Source: SURF-25 sp040754255 (GTDB taxonomy: Bacteria > Omnitrophota > Gorgyraeia > Gygaellales > Profunditerraquicolaceae). Taken from it: a stretch of DNA of 24,476 bases. The stretch is from positions 1 to 24,476 of the forward strand of contig JBFMDA010000020.1 of the NCBI GenBank assembly GCA_040754255.1, in the 5' to 3' direction. A program made the position numbers and the translations under genes. Under the pieces are notes generated by a model. The model did not search any database and was not told the origin of the DNA. It worked only from the letters and a program-made list of their open reading frames with translations. Positions 1 through 8,205 of this stretch are shown here, one piece after another (the first letter of the stretch is position 1; every line of letters starts with the position of its first letter).

Positions 1-853
1 CCCAGCCGATTCTTTCCTGCAGCCTTTTCTTTATTATCAAATCACACAATTCAAGGGCGTATTGCTTATTGATGCCGAATGTAGGATCAACGAAATAAAA
101 CCTACCCGCATTGAATTGTTCGATGCCACGCTCCAATTCCTCTGCTACCCGCAAGGGAGACTTATAACGAACGTTTCTGTCATTTAAACGGAAACAAAAG
201 AGGCATTCAAAAGGGCACCCTCGCATGCTTTCAATGGGCAAAAACAACATATCGTTATCTTTTACCATTTTAAACGCATTGCGTGTCTTGCCCCAAAAAA
301 TTTTCTTATAACGGTCGAGGTTATAGAGGTCCCAAGCCGGGTTCGGAAGCGCGTCCAAAGATTCTAAAAAACCTGCTATGGGATTAACGTAAATTGAACC
401 GTTTCTGGCATACGCAACCCCTTTGAGCTCCTCAATCCGCGTATTCCCTCGCACGATTTCATAAAAGACCTTTTCTCCTTCACCGATAACTGCCATATCA
501 AACACAGGAAATTCGCGCAGCGTCTCTTCAGGAAGCGCGCTAGGGTGCGGCCCTCCCACTACGATCCTTGACTCCGGCACTATCTCTTTCACCATCTTAG
601 CCGTCCTAGCGGCATCATACACTTCGCAGGTATATGCAGGAAGACCGACGAATTGAGGAGAGAAGACACGCAGCATCTTTTTAATGCTGGGCAAATCTTC
701 GGTATCTATTATCAAGACTGAAATGCCTTTGTGTTTCAAATATGCCGCGATTGAGGCGATGCCGACGCGCAAGTGCTCATTACCCTCCTCTATCTCGTCT
801 TTCCTGTTTTGGCTGACCGGCGAATTGAATAACACTACCCTGCGTGCATCCAT
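1..853 (-). CDS. B12-binding-type radical SAM protein, partial (C-terminus beyond left edge)
   Basis: Translating the minus strand from the ATG at 853 gives 284 open codons that run off the left edge, so the C-terminal part is missing. Residues 1-140 look like a cobalamin-binding Rossmann region: an N-terminal VVLFNSPV strand, GGPHP at 100-104 and the VIGEGEKVF segment at 122-130. The radical SAM cluster motif RGCPFECLFC follows at 211-220, with Cys213, Cys217 and Cys220 spaced CX3CX2C. The usual DxHxxG cobalamin-ligand motif is absent, as in many B12-dependent radical SAM methyltransferases. Family knowledge allows C-methylation, cyclisation or another radical step; the substrate is unknown. 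The gene starts 10 bp after the glycosyltransferase stop at 864. I see no clear Shine-Dalgarno, so the exact start is less certain than the family. Confidence 0.9.
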   Translation of the reverse strand, partial: MDARRVVLFNSPVSQNRKDEIEEGNEHLRVGIASIAAYLKHKGISVLIIDTEDLPSIKKMLRVFSPQFVGLPAYTCEVYDAARTAKMVKEIVPESRIVVGGPHPSALPEETLREFPVFDMAVIGEGEKVFYEIVRGNTRIEELKGVAYARNGSIYVNPIAGFLESLDALPNPAWDLYNLDRYKKIFWGKTRNAFKMVKDNDMLFLPIESMRGCPFECLFCFRLNDRNVRYKSPLRVAEELERGIEQFNAGRFYFVDPTFGINKQYALELCDLIIKKRLQERIGW

Positions 854-863
854 ATCTTTAGCT

Positions 864-2015
864 TTAATTAAGTAACTTGAGGCTGCGCCCGTAAATCGTG
901 CGCCAATCAAGGTTTTTCATGAAATTAATTGCGTTCTTGCGGCATTGCATATAGAACGCCTCGTCTTGCAGCATCTTTAACATTGCCTGCGAGAGGGAAT
1001 CTTTTGTCTGTTCTACAACGATAAGGGCATTGCTTTCTTTTGCTTCATTAATGGCGCCTTGGGCGCCGGAAATAATAACGGGGCAGCCGCAACCGAGGTA
1101 TTCCTTGGTCTTAAATGAATCTGAGAAATTAGTCCAGCTGCACTCAGAAGTATAGATGGCTATCCCTACCCCGCAGCGCGATAAAAAAGCGAGTAGTTTC
1201 TCATGGGGCATCCAACCTTCCATAAAAACTGAATTTTCCAGCTTTTTGAGGCCGATGTAACGCACAATCTCCTGTTCAGACTCTCCTGTACCGACAATAA
1301 ATAATTTTGCGCGGGGTATCCGTTCTACCGTCTCGCTAAATGCATCCAGGATGAGCGTATGATTGAAAGCCCGGGTAAGGTTAGCGGCGATAACGAAACT
1401 GAACCGGTCTATATTTTCAACCGGCTGGGGCTTTATCTTTCCCGTATCTATACCGTGGGGCACATGAATATTACGCGAATCTGAAACGCCTTGTGCGCGC
1501 CGTATCGCAACCTGGGCCTGAGAAATATTCCAGACAAAATCAGCATTCTTTATACAAAACCTGTCAAACCAATGGTATGCCGAATTCATAATCCTGTTTT
1601 TAAAACGTAACGGAACGTAATCTGCAGTGTAGAAAATAACCCGCCTTACCTTCTTCATCCGCTTAAGTAGAATTCCGCTGAATGCGTTAAGGCTATTTAC
1701 GCCGATAAATACATCCCAGCCTGTGCCCAAGGAGCACGTTACCTTCATAGTAGCCGATACATCGCAGATGTATCGTATTATCCCCGAAGCGGTATTCTTG
1801 CCCGTATCAGCCGGAACAACGGTATTGTGTAAGAATCGTTCTGCCCTGGAGCAAAATTTACCGTTAAGCGGGTGACGGATAAAAAGGAGCTCTTGCGCAT
1901 TATCTTTCAAAAAGTCGGCTATCGCATGGCACTGCCCGTATACCTCTGAACGGGAAGGCTCCGAAATAGTTACATGGGTCGCTACAACCGCTTTTATATC
2001 TGCTATTGCCATCAT
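864..2015 (-). CDS. GT4-like (GT-B fold) glycosyltransferase
   Basis: This 383-residue protein has the two-domain layout of GT-B retaining glycosyltransferases of the GT4 type. The C-terminal nucleotide-sugar domain is recognisable: VPHGID at 185-190 opens it, LFIVGTGE at 238-245 is the usual strand plus glycine turn, VFMEGWMP at 263-270 follows, and KTKEYLGCGCPVI at 302-314 matches the donor-binding helix region ending in CGxPVI. The N-terminal acceptor domain (1-180) is divergent. The classic EX7E motif is not cleanly kept, with a DSFKTKEYL-type sequence in its place. The enzyme is presumably cytosolic or membrane-associated and adds a sugar during glycan assembly. The start overlaps the stop of the preceding SPASM gene by 4 nt, implying translational coupling. 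Donor and acceptor are unknown. Confidence 0.88.
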   Translation of the reverse strand: MMAIADIKAVVATHVTISEPSRSEVYGQCHAIADFLKDNAQELLFIRHPLNGKFCSRAERFLHNTVVPADTGKNTASGIIRYICDVSATMKVTCSLGTGWDVFIGVNSLNAFSGILLKRMKKVRRVIFYTADYVPLRFKNRIMNSAYHWFDRFCIKNADFVWNISQAQVAIRRAQGVSDSRNIHVPHGIDTGKIKPQPVENIDRFSFVIAANLTRAFNHTLILDAFSETVERIPRAKLFIVGTGESEQEIVRYIGLKKLENSVFMEGWMPHEKLLAFLSRCGVGIAIYTSECSWTNFSDSFKTKEYLGCGCPVIISGAQGAINEAKESNALIVVEQTKDSLSQAMLKMLQDEAFYMQCRKNAINFMKNLDWRTIYGRSLKLLN

Positions 2016-3067
2016 AAAAACTCTGCGTGCGGCTTTTTAGGGCTCAAGACATACTGAAGGATCTCGTTATACGTGTTATAACGGCAGGCGGGGCACTTTC
2101 TGATGTCGAATGACCGTACTACGTCTCTGCGCCTTTTGCCGTTCCAAATTTCCGCAAACGAATTTTTATAAAGGCTGCCAAAACTGAAACGGCTATCCCC
2201 GCGGAACAAGCTGCACATATACACGTTTGCATCGGCACCCACCACCGATAAGAGGTTGTGTATATTGCAACAACTGTAATTCTTATGCCGGCTCATAATT
2301 TCTTCATAGCGCTGCTTTATGGGAAACACGTAAAATGAACGGTCTGTCAAGGCGATTGCCTTACGAATATCTTTATACGCAGCTGCCCAGACCCTGGTAA
2401 TTGCCTCGTTTTCCGGTATAAAGATAGGCCTAATCTGCAGGTAATCTACGCCTGCCTTTTTAACCCGTGAGGCTAAGGATGAAAGTTTTCTGTAGTTATC
2501 GCTATGCACGAGAAAACCGATTCCTAGGGTTATTTTTTTCCGTAACTTCCTGCGCAGCGCCACCAAAGAAGAAAGGTTCTTAAGGATCGCCTCGAAATTA
2601 TCCGTTGCGGGATTATGCGGTTTATGCAGCGTACTGTGCGATTTTTGGTCGACCGCATCAAGGCTAATCCTGATAAAATCACAACAAGAAACAATAACCT
2701 TGGTTTTATCTTCATCCAGGAGCCCGCCGTTAGTCACCAGACCGACGCGCATCCTCTTTGCATGTGCCCTAGCAATAGCTTCTATCGTGGCGGGATTAAC
2801 CAGAGGCTCTCCTCCCCCGGTAAACGTAATAGACTTAGTGCCCCCCCTGGCCAGGTCATCGATTACGCGCATCAGGGTTTCTCTTTCGAGGCTTGCCCTG
2901 CTGCCTTTACGGCTCTCAACGAAATAACACCAGAGGCATTCATGGTTGCATAGATTGCTCGGGTCGATCTCGCATGAAACAGGAAAAGGGTTATCCCCTT
3001 TTGCGAATTTGCGGACCGTTCCCAGGTGCGTTAAGATTTTGTAGCTATTAAACTGCTGCAGGTCCAT
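2012..3067 (-). CDS. Radical SAM protein with SPASM-like C-terminal domain (copy 1)
   Basis: 351 residues. The [4Fe-4S]-SAM motif lies unusually close to the N-terminus: CNHECLWC with Cys40, Cys44 and Cys47 (CX3CX2C), preceded by SCEIDPSNL. The glycine-rich FTGGGEP SAM-binding motif follows near residue 84. The C-terminal part carries extra cysteines (Cys266, Cys267, Cys285, Cys325, Cys328), including a CPAC pair, as in SPASM or twitch auxiliary-cluster domains. SPASM enzymes act on peptides, sugars or cofactors; among glycan genes a sugar or glycolipid substrate is plausible but unproven. It is a clear paralogue of the gene at 4020..5075, with equal length, the same cysteine positions and the same MDLxQFN start. 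It overlaps the upstream SDR gene by 20 nt and the downstream GT by 4 nt. AAAAGGA lies only about 2 nt before the ATG. Confidence 0.92.
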   Translation of the reverse strand: MDLQQFNSYKILTHLGTVRKFAKGDNPFPVSCEIDPSNLCNHECLWCYFVESRKGSRASLERETLMRVIDDLARGGTKSITFTGGGEPLVNPATIEAIARAHAKRMRVGLVTNGGLLDEDKTKVIVSCCDFIRISLDAVDQKSHSTLHKPHNPATDNFEAILKNLSSLVALRRKLRKKITLGIGFLVHSDNYRKLSSLASRVKKAGVDYLQIRPIFIPENEAITRVWAAAYKDIRKAIALTDRSFYVFPIKQRYEEIMSRHKNYSCCNIHNLLSVVGADANVYMCSLFRGDSRFSFGSLYKNSFAEIWNGKRRRDVVRSFDIRKCPACRYNTYNEILQYVLSPKKPHAEFL

Positions 3068-4016
3068 ATCCTTTTATGTCCTTATACCAGGCTATATAGC
3101 GGGCGATCCCGTCTTGAAGGGCTACCTTAGGCTTATAGCAGGAAACTTTCTTTAATAAAGAAACGTCCGGGCAAAGGTCTATGTCGCTCTTTAAGGGAGC
3201 TTTATAATTGACCTTAAACGTAGCGGGATAAATTTCTTTGGCGATGATTTTTAAAACCACTTTTAAATCAACGGTCTTCCCGGAAGCAACGTTACATATC
3301 TGCTGCCAGCGGGTTCCCTTTATGAGAGCGCAGCAGAACTCCACAAAATCATCGATATAAAGAAAATCCCTCTTAAGCGAGCCGTCGCCGTATATGTCGA
3401 CTTTTCCATATTGTAATATATTTTCAACAAGGATGCTGATCACTCCCGCTAAAGAACCCGGCTTAGGAAGCTGCCTGGGGCCGTAAATACCGAATATTCT
3501 TAGTATAAGGTAATTCATCTGGTATAGCTTATGATAAAGCAGGATATACCTTTCTATCGAATATTTACCAACACTATAAGGCTCCTGGGGGTTGACCGGG
3601 TGCTGTTCATCCATAGGGGAATAACGCGGCTGGCCATACACCTTTCCCGTTGAAGCAAATACAATTTGCTTTACTCCGTGTGTCCTCATCGCTTCCAAAA
3701 GAAGCATAGAGCCTACCACATTGGTCTGAAAATCCTTCATGGGATATTGATACGATTCTTGGGTCTTGGTAAAAGAGGCGAAATGAAATACCAGGTCAAC
3801 GCCTCTCACTGCCTTCCCCAAAGAAGCAACATCTCCCATGTCAGATGCGATAAAATGCAGCCTCGGGTTCTTTAAAAGATGCCTTATATTATCAAGCTGT
3901 GTTCCGGTAGAAAAAACCCGCACCCGCGCCTTTTCATCAAGGCAGCGCTGAACGATGTAACTACCCAGAAAGCCTGTGCCACCCGTAACTAAAATGTTTT
4001 TTCCTTTTAGTTCCAT
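3048..4016 (-). CDS. NAD-dependent epimerase/dehydratase (extended SDR)
   Basis: 322 residues of the extended short-chain dehydrogenase/reductase family that acts on nucleotide sugars. The N-terminal TGGTGFLG (11-18) is the NAD-binding TGxxGxxG motif. FASTGKVYG at 120-128 supplies the catalytic Ser/Thr region, and Tyr147 with Lys151 (YSVGK) is the YxxxK pair. GIYGPRQ and the DFLYIDDF segment are typical of UDP-glucose 4-epimerase-like and nucleotide-sugar dehydratase-like members. The exact reaction (4-epimerase, 4,6-dehydratase or 4-reductase) cannot be fixed. The C-terminal GPAAV tail and stop are encoded inside the first 20 nt of the downstream SPASM gene. The start lies 3 bp after the stop of the second SPASM gene. 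It could supply the sugar used by neighbouring enzymes or act together with them. Confidence 0.9.
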   Translation of the reverse strand: MELKGKNILVTGGTGFLGSYIVQRCLDEKARVRVFSTGTQLDNIRHLLKNPRLHFIASDMGDVASLGKAVRGVDLVFHFASFTKTQESYQYPMKDFQTNVVGSMLLLEAMRTHGVKQIVFASTGKVYGQPRYSPMDEQHPVNPQEPYSVGKYSIERYILLYHKLYQMNYLILRIFGIYGPRQLPKPGSLAGVISILVENILQYGKVDIYGDGSLKRDFLYIDDFVEFCCALIKGTRWQQICNVASGKTVDLKVVLKIIAKEIYPATFKVNYKAPLKSDIDLCPDVSLLKKVSCYKPKVALQDGIARYIAWYKDIKGYGPAAV

Positions 4017-4019
4017 AGC

Positions 4020-5075
4020 CTAAAGAAAATTTTTGTGCGGTTTATTTTCACTCGCAAGATAATCCAGGATTTCGTTATATTTGTTGTAACGGCAAGGGGG
4101 GCAGCGGTTGAGGTCTATCGATTGAATCACGGCCTTTCTCCGTTTGCCTTTCCATATTCCAGAGAATGATGCGCGTCGCAGGTCTCCGATGCAAAAAGCC
4201 TCAACTCCCCTTAACTGGCAGCAGATATACATCCTTGCGTTTGCCGCGACCACCCCTACGAGTCCGTGGCCAAGGCAACGGTCATATGCCCGGTCAAGGT
4301 TTATCACTTCATCGAAACGGTGCAGGATCGGAAATACATAAAACTGCCTGCCGGATAATGCCAGGGTTTCCTGGATTACGCGTTCTGCCTCAAAACGGAT
4401 TTTTTCGGAAAGTTGCTTTCCGGGCATGAACGCAGGCCGGATCTGTATGTAATCAACGCCTAGGTCACGCACCAATTTCGCGGCCTTTGCGATTTCGTGA
4501 TAATTATCTAAATTGACCAAATAGCCGATCCCTATCGTAATATGTTTTTTATTTTTCTGCCTGTATTTTACCAGCAATGCGATATTATCAAGAATCTTGC
4601 GGTATACGTCTTTGTGTGTATCGAGTGGGGCATGGACCATCTTGTGCGTCCTACTAGTGCCGGCATCAAGGCTTATGCGGACATAGCTGCAATTATCCAC
4701 AATGGCTTGGCATTTCTCGGGATCAAGAAGTTCGCCGTTCGTTACGATACCGGCGTCCAGCCGCATTTTTTTTGTCAGCCGAATAGCCTCTATGCTCGCC
4801 GGATTCATAAGCGGCTCTCCTCCGCCTGTAAACGCAATAGACTTAACACCGCAGGCAGCCATTTCCCTAATGATTCTAAACATTAACTCTTTGGGTATCA
4901 TTACTTTGTTTGATTTTCGAAACCGGTCATTAATACACCAGATGCAATTATGGTTACAGATATTGCTGGGGTCAATTTCACAGGAAACAGGAAAGGGGTT
5001 TTTCCCGCTGATGATCACCTTCAGCGTCTCCCAGTGGTTTAATACCTTTAAAGGGTTAAACTGCCGCAGGTCCAT
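4020..5075 (-). CDS. Radical SAM protein with SPASM-like C-terminal domain (copy 2)
   Basis: 351 residues, the paralogue of the gene at 2012..3067. Cys40, Cys44 and Cys47 form CNHNCIWC in the same context (SCEIDPSNI before it), and FTGGGEPLMNPASIEAI near residue 82 matches copy 1 closely. The C-terminal cysteines (RCLGHG, YICCQL, RCPPCRYN) suggest an auxiliary Fe-S domain. One cysteine of the doublet differs: copy 1 has CCN where this copy has RCL, and this copy has an extra CC in YICCQ. Cluster ligation may therefore differ. The ATG is preceded by AAAGGA with about 6 nt spacing, a better ribosome site than copy 1. It overlaps the upstream B12-type radical SAM gene by 20 nt. Function is inferred only as radical modification of a glycan, lipid or peptide. 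Confidence 0.92.
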   Translation of the reverse strand: MDLRQFNPLKVLNHWETLKVIISGKNPFPVSCEIDPSNICNHNCIWCINDRFRKSNKVMIPKELMFRIIREMAACGVKSIAFTGGGEPLMNPASIEAIRLTKKMRLDAGIVTNGELLDPEKCQAIVDNCSYVRISLDAGTSRTHKMVHAPLDTHKDVYRKILDNIALLVKYRQKNKKHITIGIGYLVNLDNYHEIAKAAKLVRDLGVDYIQIRPAFMPGKQLSEKIRFEAERVIQETLALSGRQFYVFPILHRFDEVINLDRAYDRCLGHGLVGVVAANARMYICCQLRGVEAFCIGDLRRASFSGIWKGKRRKAVIQSIDLNRCPPCRYNKYNEILDYLASENKPHKNFL

Positions 5076-6447
5076 GACTGTCCTTTCGTAACAGCATTTT
5101 TTTCAAAAACGCGAGCGCTTCTTTTTTGTATCTAAAAAAGAACCTTGCCAGGCTTATGAGCCTTACGTTACATATAAACACATACATATACCCTTTAAGT
5201 TGAAACAGCTCCAACTGGCGGCGATTCAAATTGGTAAGTTCAAGCGCGTGGCCCAGCTGTTTATTATAGTCAGACCAATCCCTGGAAAGCAACCGGTAAT
5301 CCCCCTCTCCTTCCTGAGCCATCCGCAACACCTCGGTTCCCGGATACGGAACCATAATACCAAACACCGGGTATTCCGGATTAAGCCTCACTGCAAATCG
5401 CAAAGTATCCAGGGCGGTTTCTTTTGTTTCGTAGGGGTGGCCGAAAATAAAATAACCCTCAACCGGCAAACCCGCCCGTTTGGCATCCTTTAGAGCTTTT
5501 TCAATTTTCAAGATACTTGTCTTTTTACGAAGACGGGCAAGAATTCTTTCATTGCCGGACTCGATTCCCAACCCAATAGAAACACAACCTGCCTCTTTCA
5601 TTTTCTTGCACAGGAGGTAATCGACGCTGGAGACGTGCGTCTGCGCATACCATTTGACCTTCTTATGGAGGCCCTTTTTAATAAGTGAATCAAAAATTGA
5701 TTCTGCCCTCCTACGGTCAAATGTTAAGCCCTCATCCCAGAAAACAATCCTTTGGGGATGAAACCTATTCACTACCCATTCGAACTCACTTACTACACTT
5801 TCAGCGGAACGCGCGCGCAAGACCCTGCCGTTAGGATTTGCGCAGAAAATACACTCAAACGGACACCCCCTGCTTGTCATCACAGGATATTCCCTTGCCA
5901 CAGGAAAATTTTCCCAGTCAGGAAAAGGCAGGGCATCAAGATTGTAGATCTTCTCCCGGGAAGGATTCGTTTTGACAGTACCACCCTCATGAAAACTTAA
6001 GCCTGCAATAGTACTTACGTTCGGTTTATCGCAGGACAACGTGTTATAAAGATCAAAAAAGGTCTCTTCGCCTTCGCCGGAAACAACAAAATCAAATTCG
6101 GGATAATCCCGTAATGTTTCTAAGGGCAAAAAGGTTGCGTGCACTCCCCCCAAGGCGATCTTGGAATCAGGAAACGATTCCTTGATCCGCTTGGCAACGA
6201 AATGAACGTTGCCAATTTCGTGCGTCATCGATGTCAAGCCGACTAAATGCGGTTTGATCTCTTTCAAGCGCCCCAAGAGCCCGGAAAGGCTTAAGCCCTC
6301 CATCTTTGCATCAAGCACGCTGCAGGCAACGCCCCGGCTACGTAGATAAGAAGCTATATAGCCCAGCCCCAGGTGGGGAAAGACCGGCCTGTCATAGCGG
6401 CTTTCAACTACTTTTTGCACAGAAGGGTTTATTAATGCAACGTTCAT
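5056..6447 (-). CDS. B12-binding-type radical SAM protein
   Basis: 463 complete residues. The N-terminal cobalamin-type Rossmann region (1-140) includes MNVALINPSV, SVLDAKMEG at 43-51 (DxKxxG where a ligand-forming DxHxxG could sit), LGGVHAT at 99-105 and VVSGEGEETFFDL at 121-133. The radical SAM motif SRGCPFECIFC carries Cys195, Cys199 and Cys202. Downstream, GLGIESGNERIL and GYFIFGHPYET are hallmark TIM-barrel strands of this family. Members perform C-methylation and other cobalamin-dependent radical reactions; the lack of a ligand histidine fits base-off/His-off methyltransferases. The ATG overlaps the GT2 stop by 4 nt. The last residues (GPAAV plus stop) overlap the start of the downstream SPASM gene by 20 nt. 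The substrate is unknown. Confidence 0.93.
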   Translation of the reverse strand: MNVALINPSVQKVVESRYDRPVFPHLGLGYIASYLRSRGVACSVLDAKMEGLSLSGLLGRLKEIKPHLVGLTSMTHEIGNVHFVAKRIKESFPDSKIALGGVHATFLPLETLRDYPEFDFVVSGEGEETFFDLYNTLSCDKPNVSTIAGLSFHEGGTVKTNPSREKIYNLDALPFPDWENFPVAREYPVMTSRGCPFECIFCANPNGRVLRARSAESVVSEFEWVVNRFHPQRIVFWDEGLTFDRRRAESIFDSLIKKGLHKKVKWYAQTHVSSVDYLLCKKMKEAGCVSIGLGIESGNERILARLRKKTSILKIEKALKDAKRAGLPVEGYFIFGHPYETKETALDTLRFAVRLNPEYPVFGIMVPYPGTEVLRMAQEGEGDYRLLSRDWSDYNKQLGHALELTNLNRRQLELFQLKGYMYVFICNVRLISLARFFFRYKKEALAFLKKMLLRKDSHGPAAV

Positions 6448-7172
6448 CTTTTAAAAAAACGCGAAGTTATAAATCCGATCTTCAACCGCAGCATCGACAG
6501 CAACACGTCGAACGCCCTGAAAAAACTATTCCCCTTGGATTCACCGGAAAGCCTTGGCTGCATGGTCGTGGGTACTTCTTCGATTTTAAACCCTTGCGCT
6601 TTGGCCTTTACCAATACTTCGGTCTCCCAGAAGAATCCCCTTGATTCTATCTGAATGGTATCAAAGATTTTTTTCCTGAACATTTTAACCCATGTAGGGT
6701 CCTTAAGCGCAAGACCGAAAAAGGCCTTAAGTAGAAGGATATTGAATCCGCTAAAAAGTTTCCGCCTGAAACCCTGGGCCTTATTTACCCGGTACCCCAC
6801 CACAATATCGGCGGTTTTAATTTTATCGATAAATGGCACGATATCCTGCGCATTAAACTGATTATCGCAAGGAATGTCCATTAGTATCGGGAACTCAGCG
6901 TGGCGGATGCCTGTCTTGACTGCTTCGCCCATCCCCAAGTTGGCTTCGTGCCGAAAGAGTTTTACCCCCCGCAGGCCCGTCAATGACCTTGCCACTGCAT
7001 CGGTCCCGTCTCTACTCCCATCGTCAACTATGATAACTTCGTATGTATTCGCGTTGGGAGCAATAGATGCAATTACAGATTCAACTACCGTTTTAAGGTT
7101 ATTCTTCTCATTGAACGCAGGCAGGATAATGCTTACTCCTGCCGGCACTTCGGGATTTATGCGTCTATCCAT
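6444..7172 (-). CDS. Family 2 glycosyltransferase (dolichol-phosphate mannosyltransferase-like)
   Basis: 242 residues of GT-A fold, family GT2. VSIILPAFNE at 13-22 is the donor-binding strand, VDDGSRDGT begins at 49, NLGMGEAVKTGI follows, and DIPCDNQF at 99-106 stands in the DxD region, where other members read DADxQ. There is no C-terminal membrane segment, so it resembles the soluble polyprenyl-phosphate sugar synthase type. A polyprenyl-phosphate-linked sugar could feed the GT-C-like membrane enzyme encoded at 9447..10967; this link is inference. The ATG directly follows the TAA of the preceding oxidoreductase gene (TAAATG), and the stop overlaps the next gene by 4 nt. Confidence 0.9.
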   Translation of the reverse strand: MDRRINPEVPAGVSIILPAFNEKNNLKTVVESVIASIAPNANTYEVIIVDDGSRDGTDAVARSLTGLRGVKLFRHEANLGMGEAVKTGIRHAEFPILMDIPCDNQFNAQDIVPFIDKIKTADIVVGYRVNKAQGFRRKLFSGFNILLLKAFFGLALKDPTWVKMFRKKIFDTIQIESRGFFWETEVLVKAKAQGFKIEEVPTTMQPRLSGESKGNSFFRAFDVLLSMLRLKIGFITSRFFKR

Positions 7173-8186
7173 TTAAATATGTATTATTTTCCCGCCTTCT
7201 TTAATCGACCTGTCCACGGCCTCCAGTATCCTTACGATCTCAAGGCCTTTTGAGCCGTCACTGGAAGGCGCCTTGCCGTTTTTGACACAATCGATAAAAT
7301 GCTCGCATTCGATTTTCAGGGGCTCTTGAGTATCAATCCGCGGGCTCCATACATCTCCCATCTGGTAAAAAAGCTGCCGCTCCAGTATTCCTTTGGGCCC
7401 GCTGTTTTCTTTAACCGTGACTCCGCGTTCGAACACCTTTACTTTCTCAATATTCTCGACATCGTCATAGACGATCATTTTCCTGCTCCCTGCAATGACC
7501 GTGCGCCTGAATTTGACGGGCGCCAACCAACTGATATGAATATGGCCGATGATCTTCTTAGGAAAAAACAAAGTGATATAGCAGATATCCTCGACTGACG
7601 AATTGACATAAGCATTTCCTACCGCCAGCACCGAGACGGGGCTTAGCTTGAGTGCGTAAAGCATAATTGAGAGGTCGTGCGGTGCCAGGTCCCAGATGAC
7701 ATTGACATCTTTCTGAAAAAGGCCTAAGTTCGCCCTGGTGGAATCAAAATAGAAAATGTCGCCAATTTCTCCCCGGCTCAAAAGCTCCCTGATCTTACGC
7801 ACTGCCCCCGCGTACTCGAAGGTATGGCCGACCATTAAGACCCTTTTTTTGCTTTTCGCCGCGCGGATAAGCTCTTGCGCGTCTTTTGATGATTTCGTCA
7901 TAGGCTTCTCTATGAGTACGTGTTTATTATACGCAAGGGCTTCGCGAGCAAGAGAAAAGTGGGTTGATGCTGGCGTTGCAATGCTCACCGCATCGATATC
8001 CTCACGCTGCAGCAGGCGGTTATAATCTTTGGTGACTTCGATAGCCGGGTATCTCTGTTTCACAAATTGCAAACGGTCAGGCCTGACGTCAGCGCACGCA
8101 ATTACCTGTGCACCTTTGACTTCGCTGAAATTTCTGATTAGGTTCGGCCCCCAGTATCCGCAACCAACTATGCCTATTTTAATCAT
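7173..8186 (-). CDS. Gfo/Idh/MocA-family oxidoreductase (copy 1)
   Basis: 337 residues. The N-terminal Rossmann domain shows VGCGYWGPN at 7-15 for NAD(P) binding. The catalytic-lysine motif EKP lies at 93-95, and WDLAPHD at 165-171 holds the active-site His170. The C-terminal alpha/beta domain is typical of the family. Such enzymes oxidise or reduce sugar ring positions, for example C3 of UDP-GlcNAc-uronate in WbpB/WlbA pathways. It is a clear paralogue of the gene at 13026..14054 but has no adjacent acyltransferase. A good AAGGAG Shine-Dalgarno lies about 8 nt before the ATG. There are 19 bp between this gene and the preceding DUF362 gene, and the next GT2 start abuts its stop. The precise substrate is not readable. 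Confidence 0.92.
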   Translation of the reverse strand: MIKIGIVGCGYWGPNLIRNFSEVKGAQVIACADVRPDRLQFVKQRYPAIEVTKDYNRLLQREDIDAVSIATPASTHFSLAREALAYNKHVLIEKPMTKSSKDAQELIRAAKSKKRVLMVGHTFEYAGAVRKIRELLSRGEIGDIFYFDSTRANLGLFQKDVNVIWDLAPHDLSIMLYALKLSPVSVLAVGNAYVNSSVEDICYITLFFPKKIIGHIHISWLAPVKFRRTVIAGSRKMIVYDDVENIEKVKVFERGVTVKENSGPKGILERQLFYQMGDVWSPRIDTQEPLKIECEHFIDCVKNGKAPSSDGSKGLEIVRILEAVDRSIKEGGKIIHI

Positions 8187-8205
8187 TTTTTTTAGACTCC
8201 TTATG

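Noticed and set aside
2615..2953. Plus-strand frames antisense to the SPASM gene copy 1 and similar antisense frames elsewhere
   Set aside because: They are shadows of the strongly supported minus-strand genes, without recognisable domains or ribosome sites.
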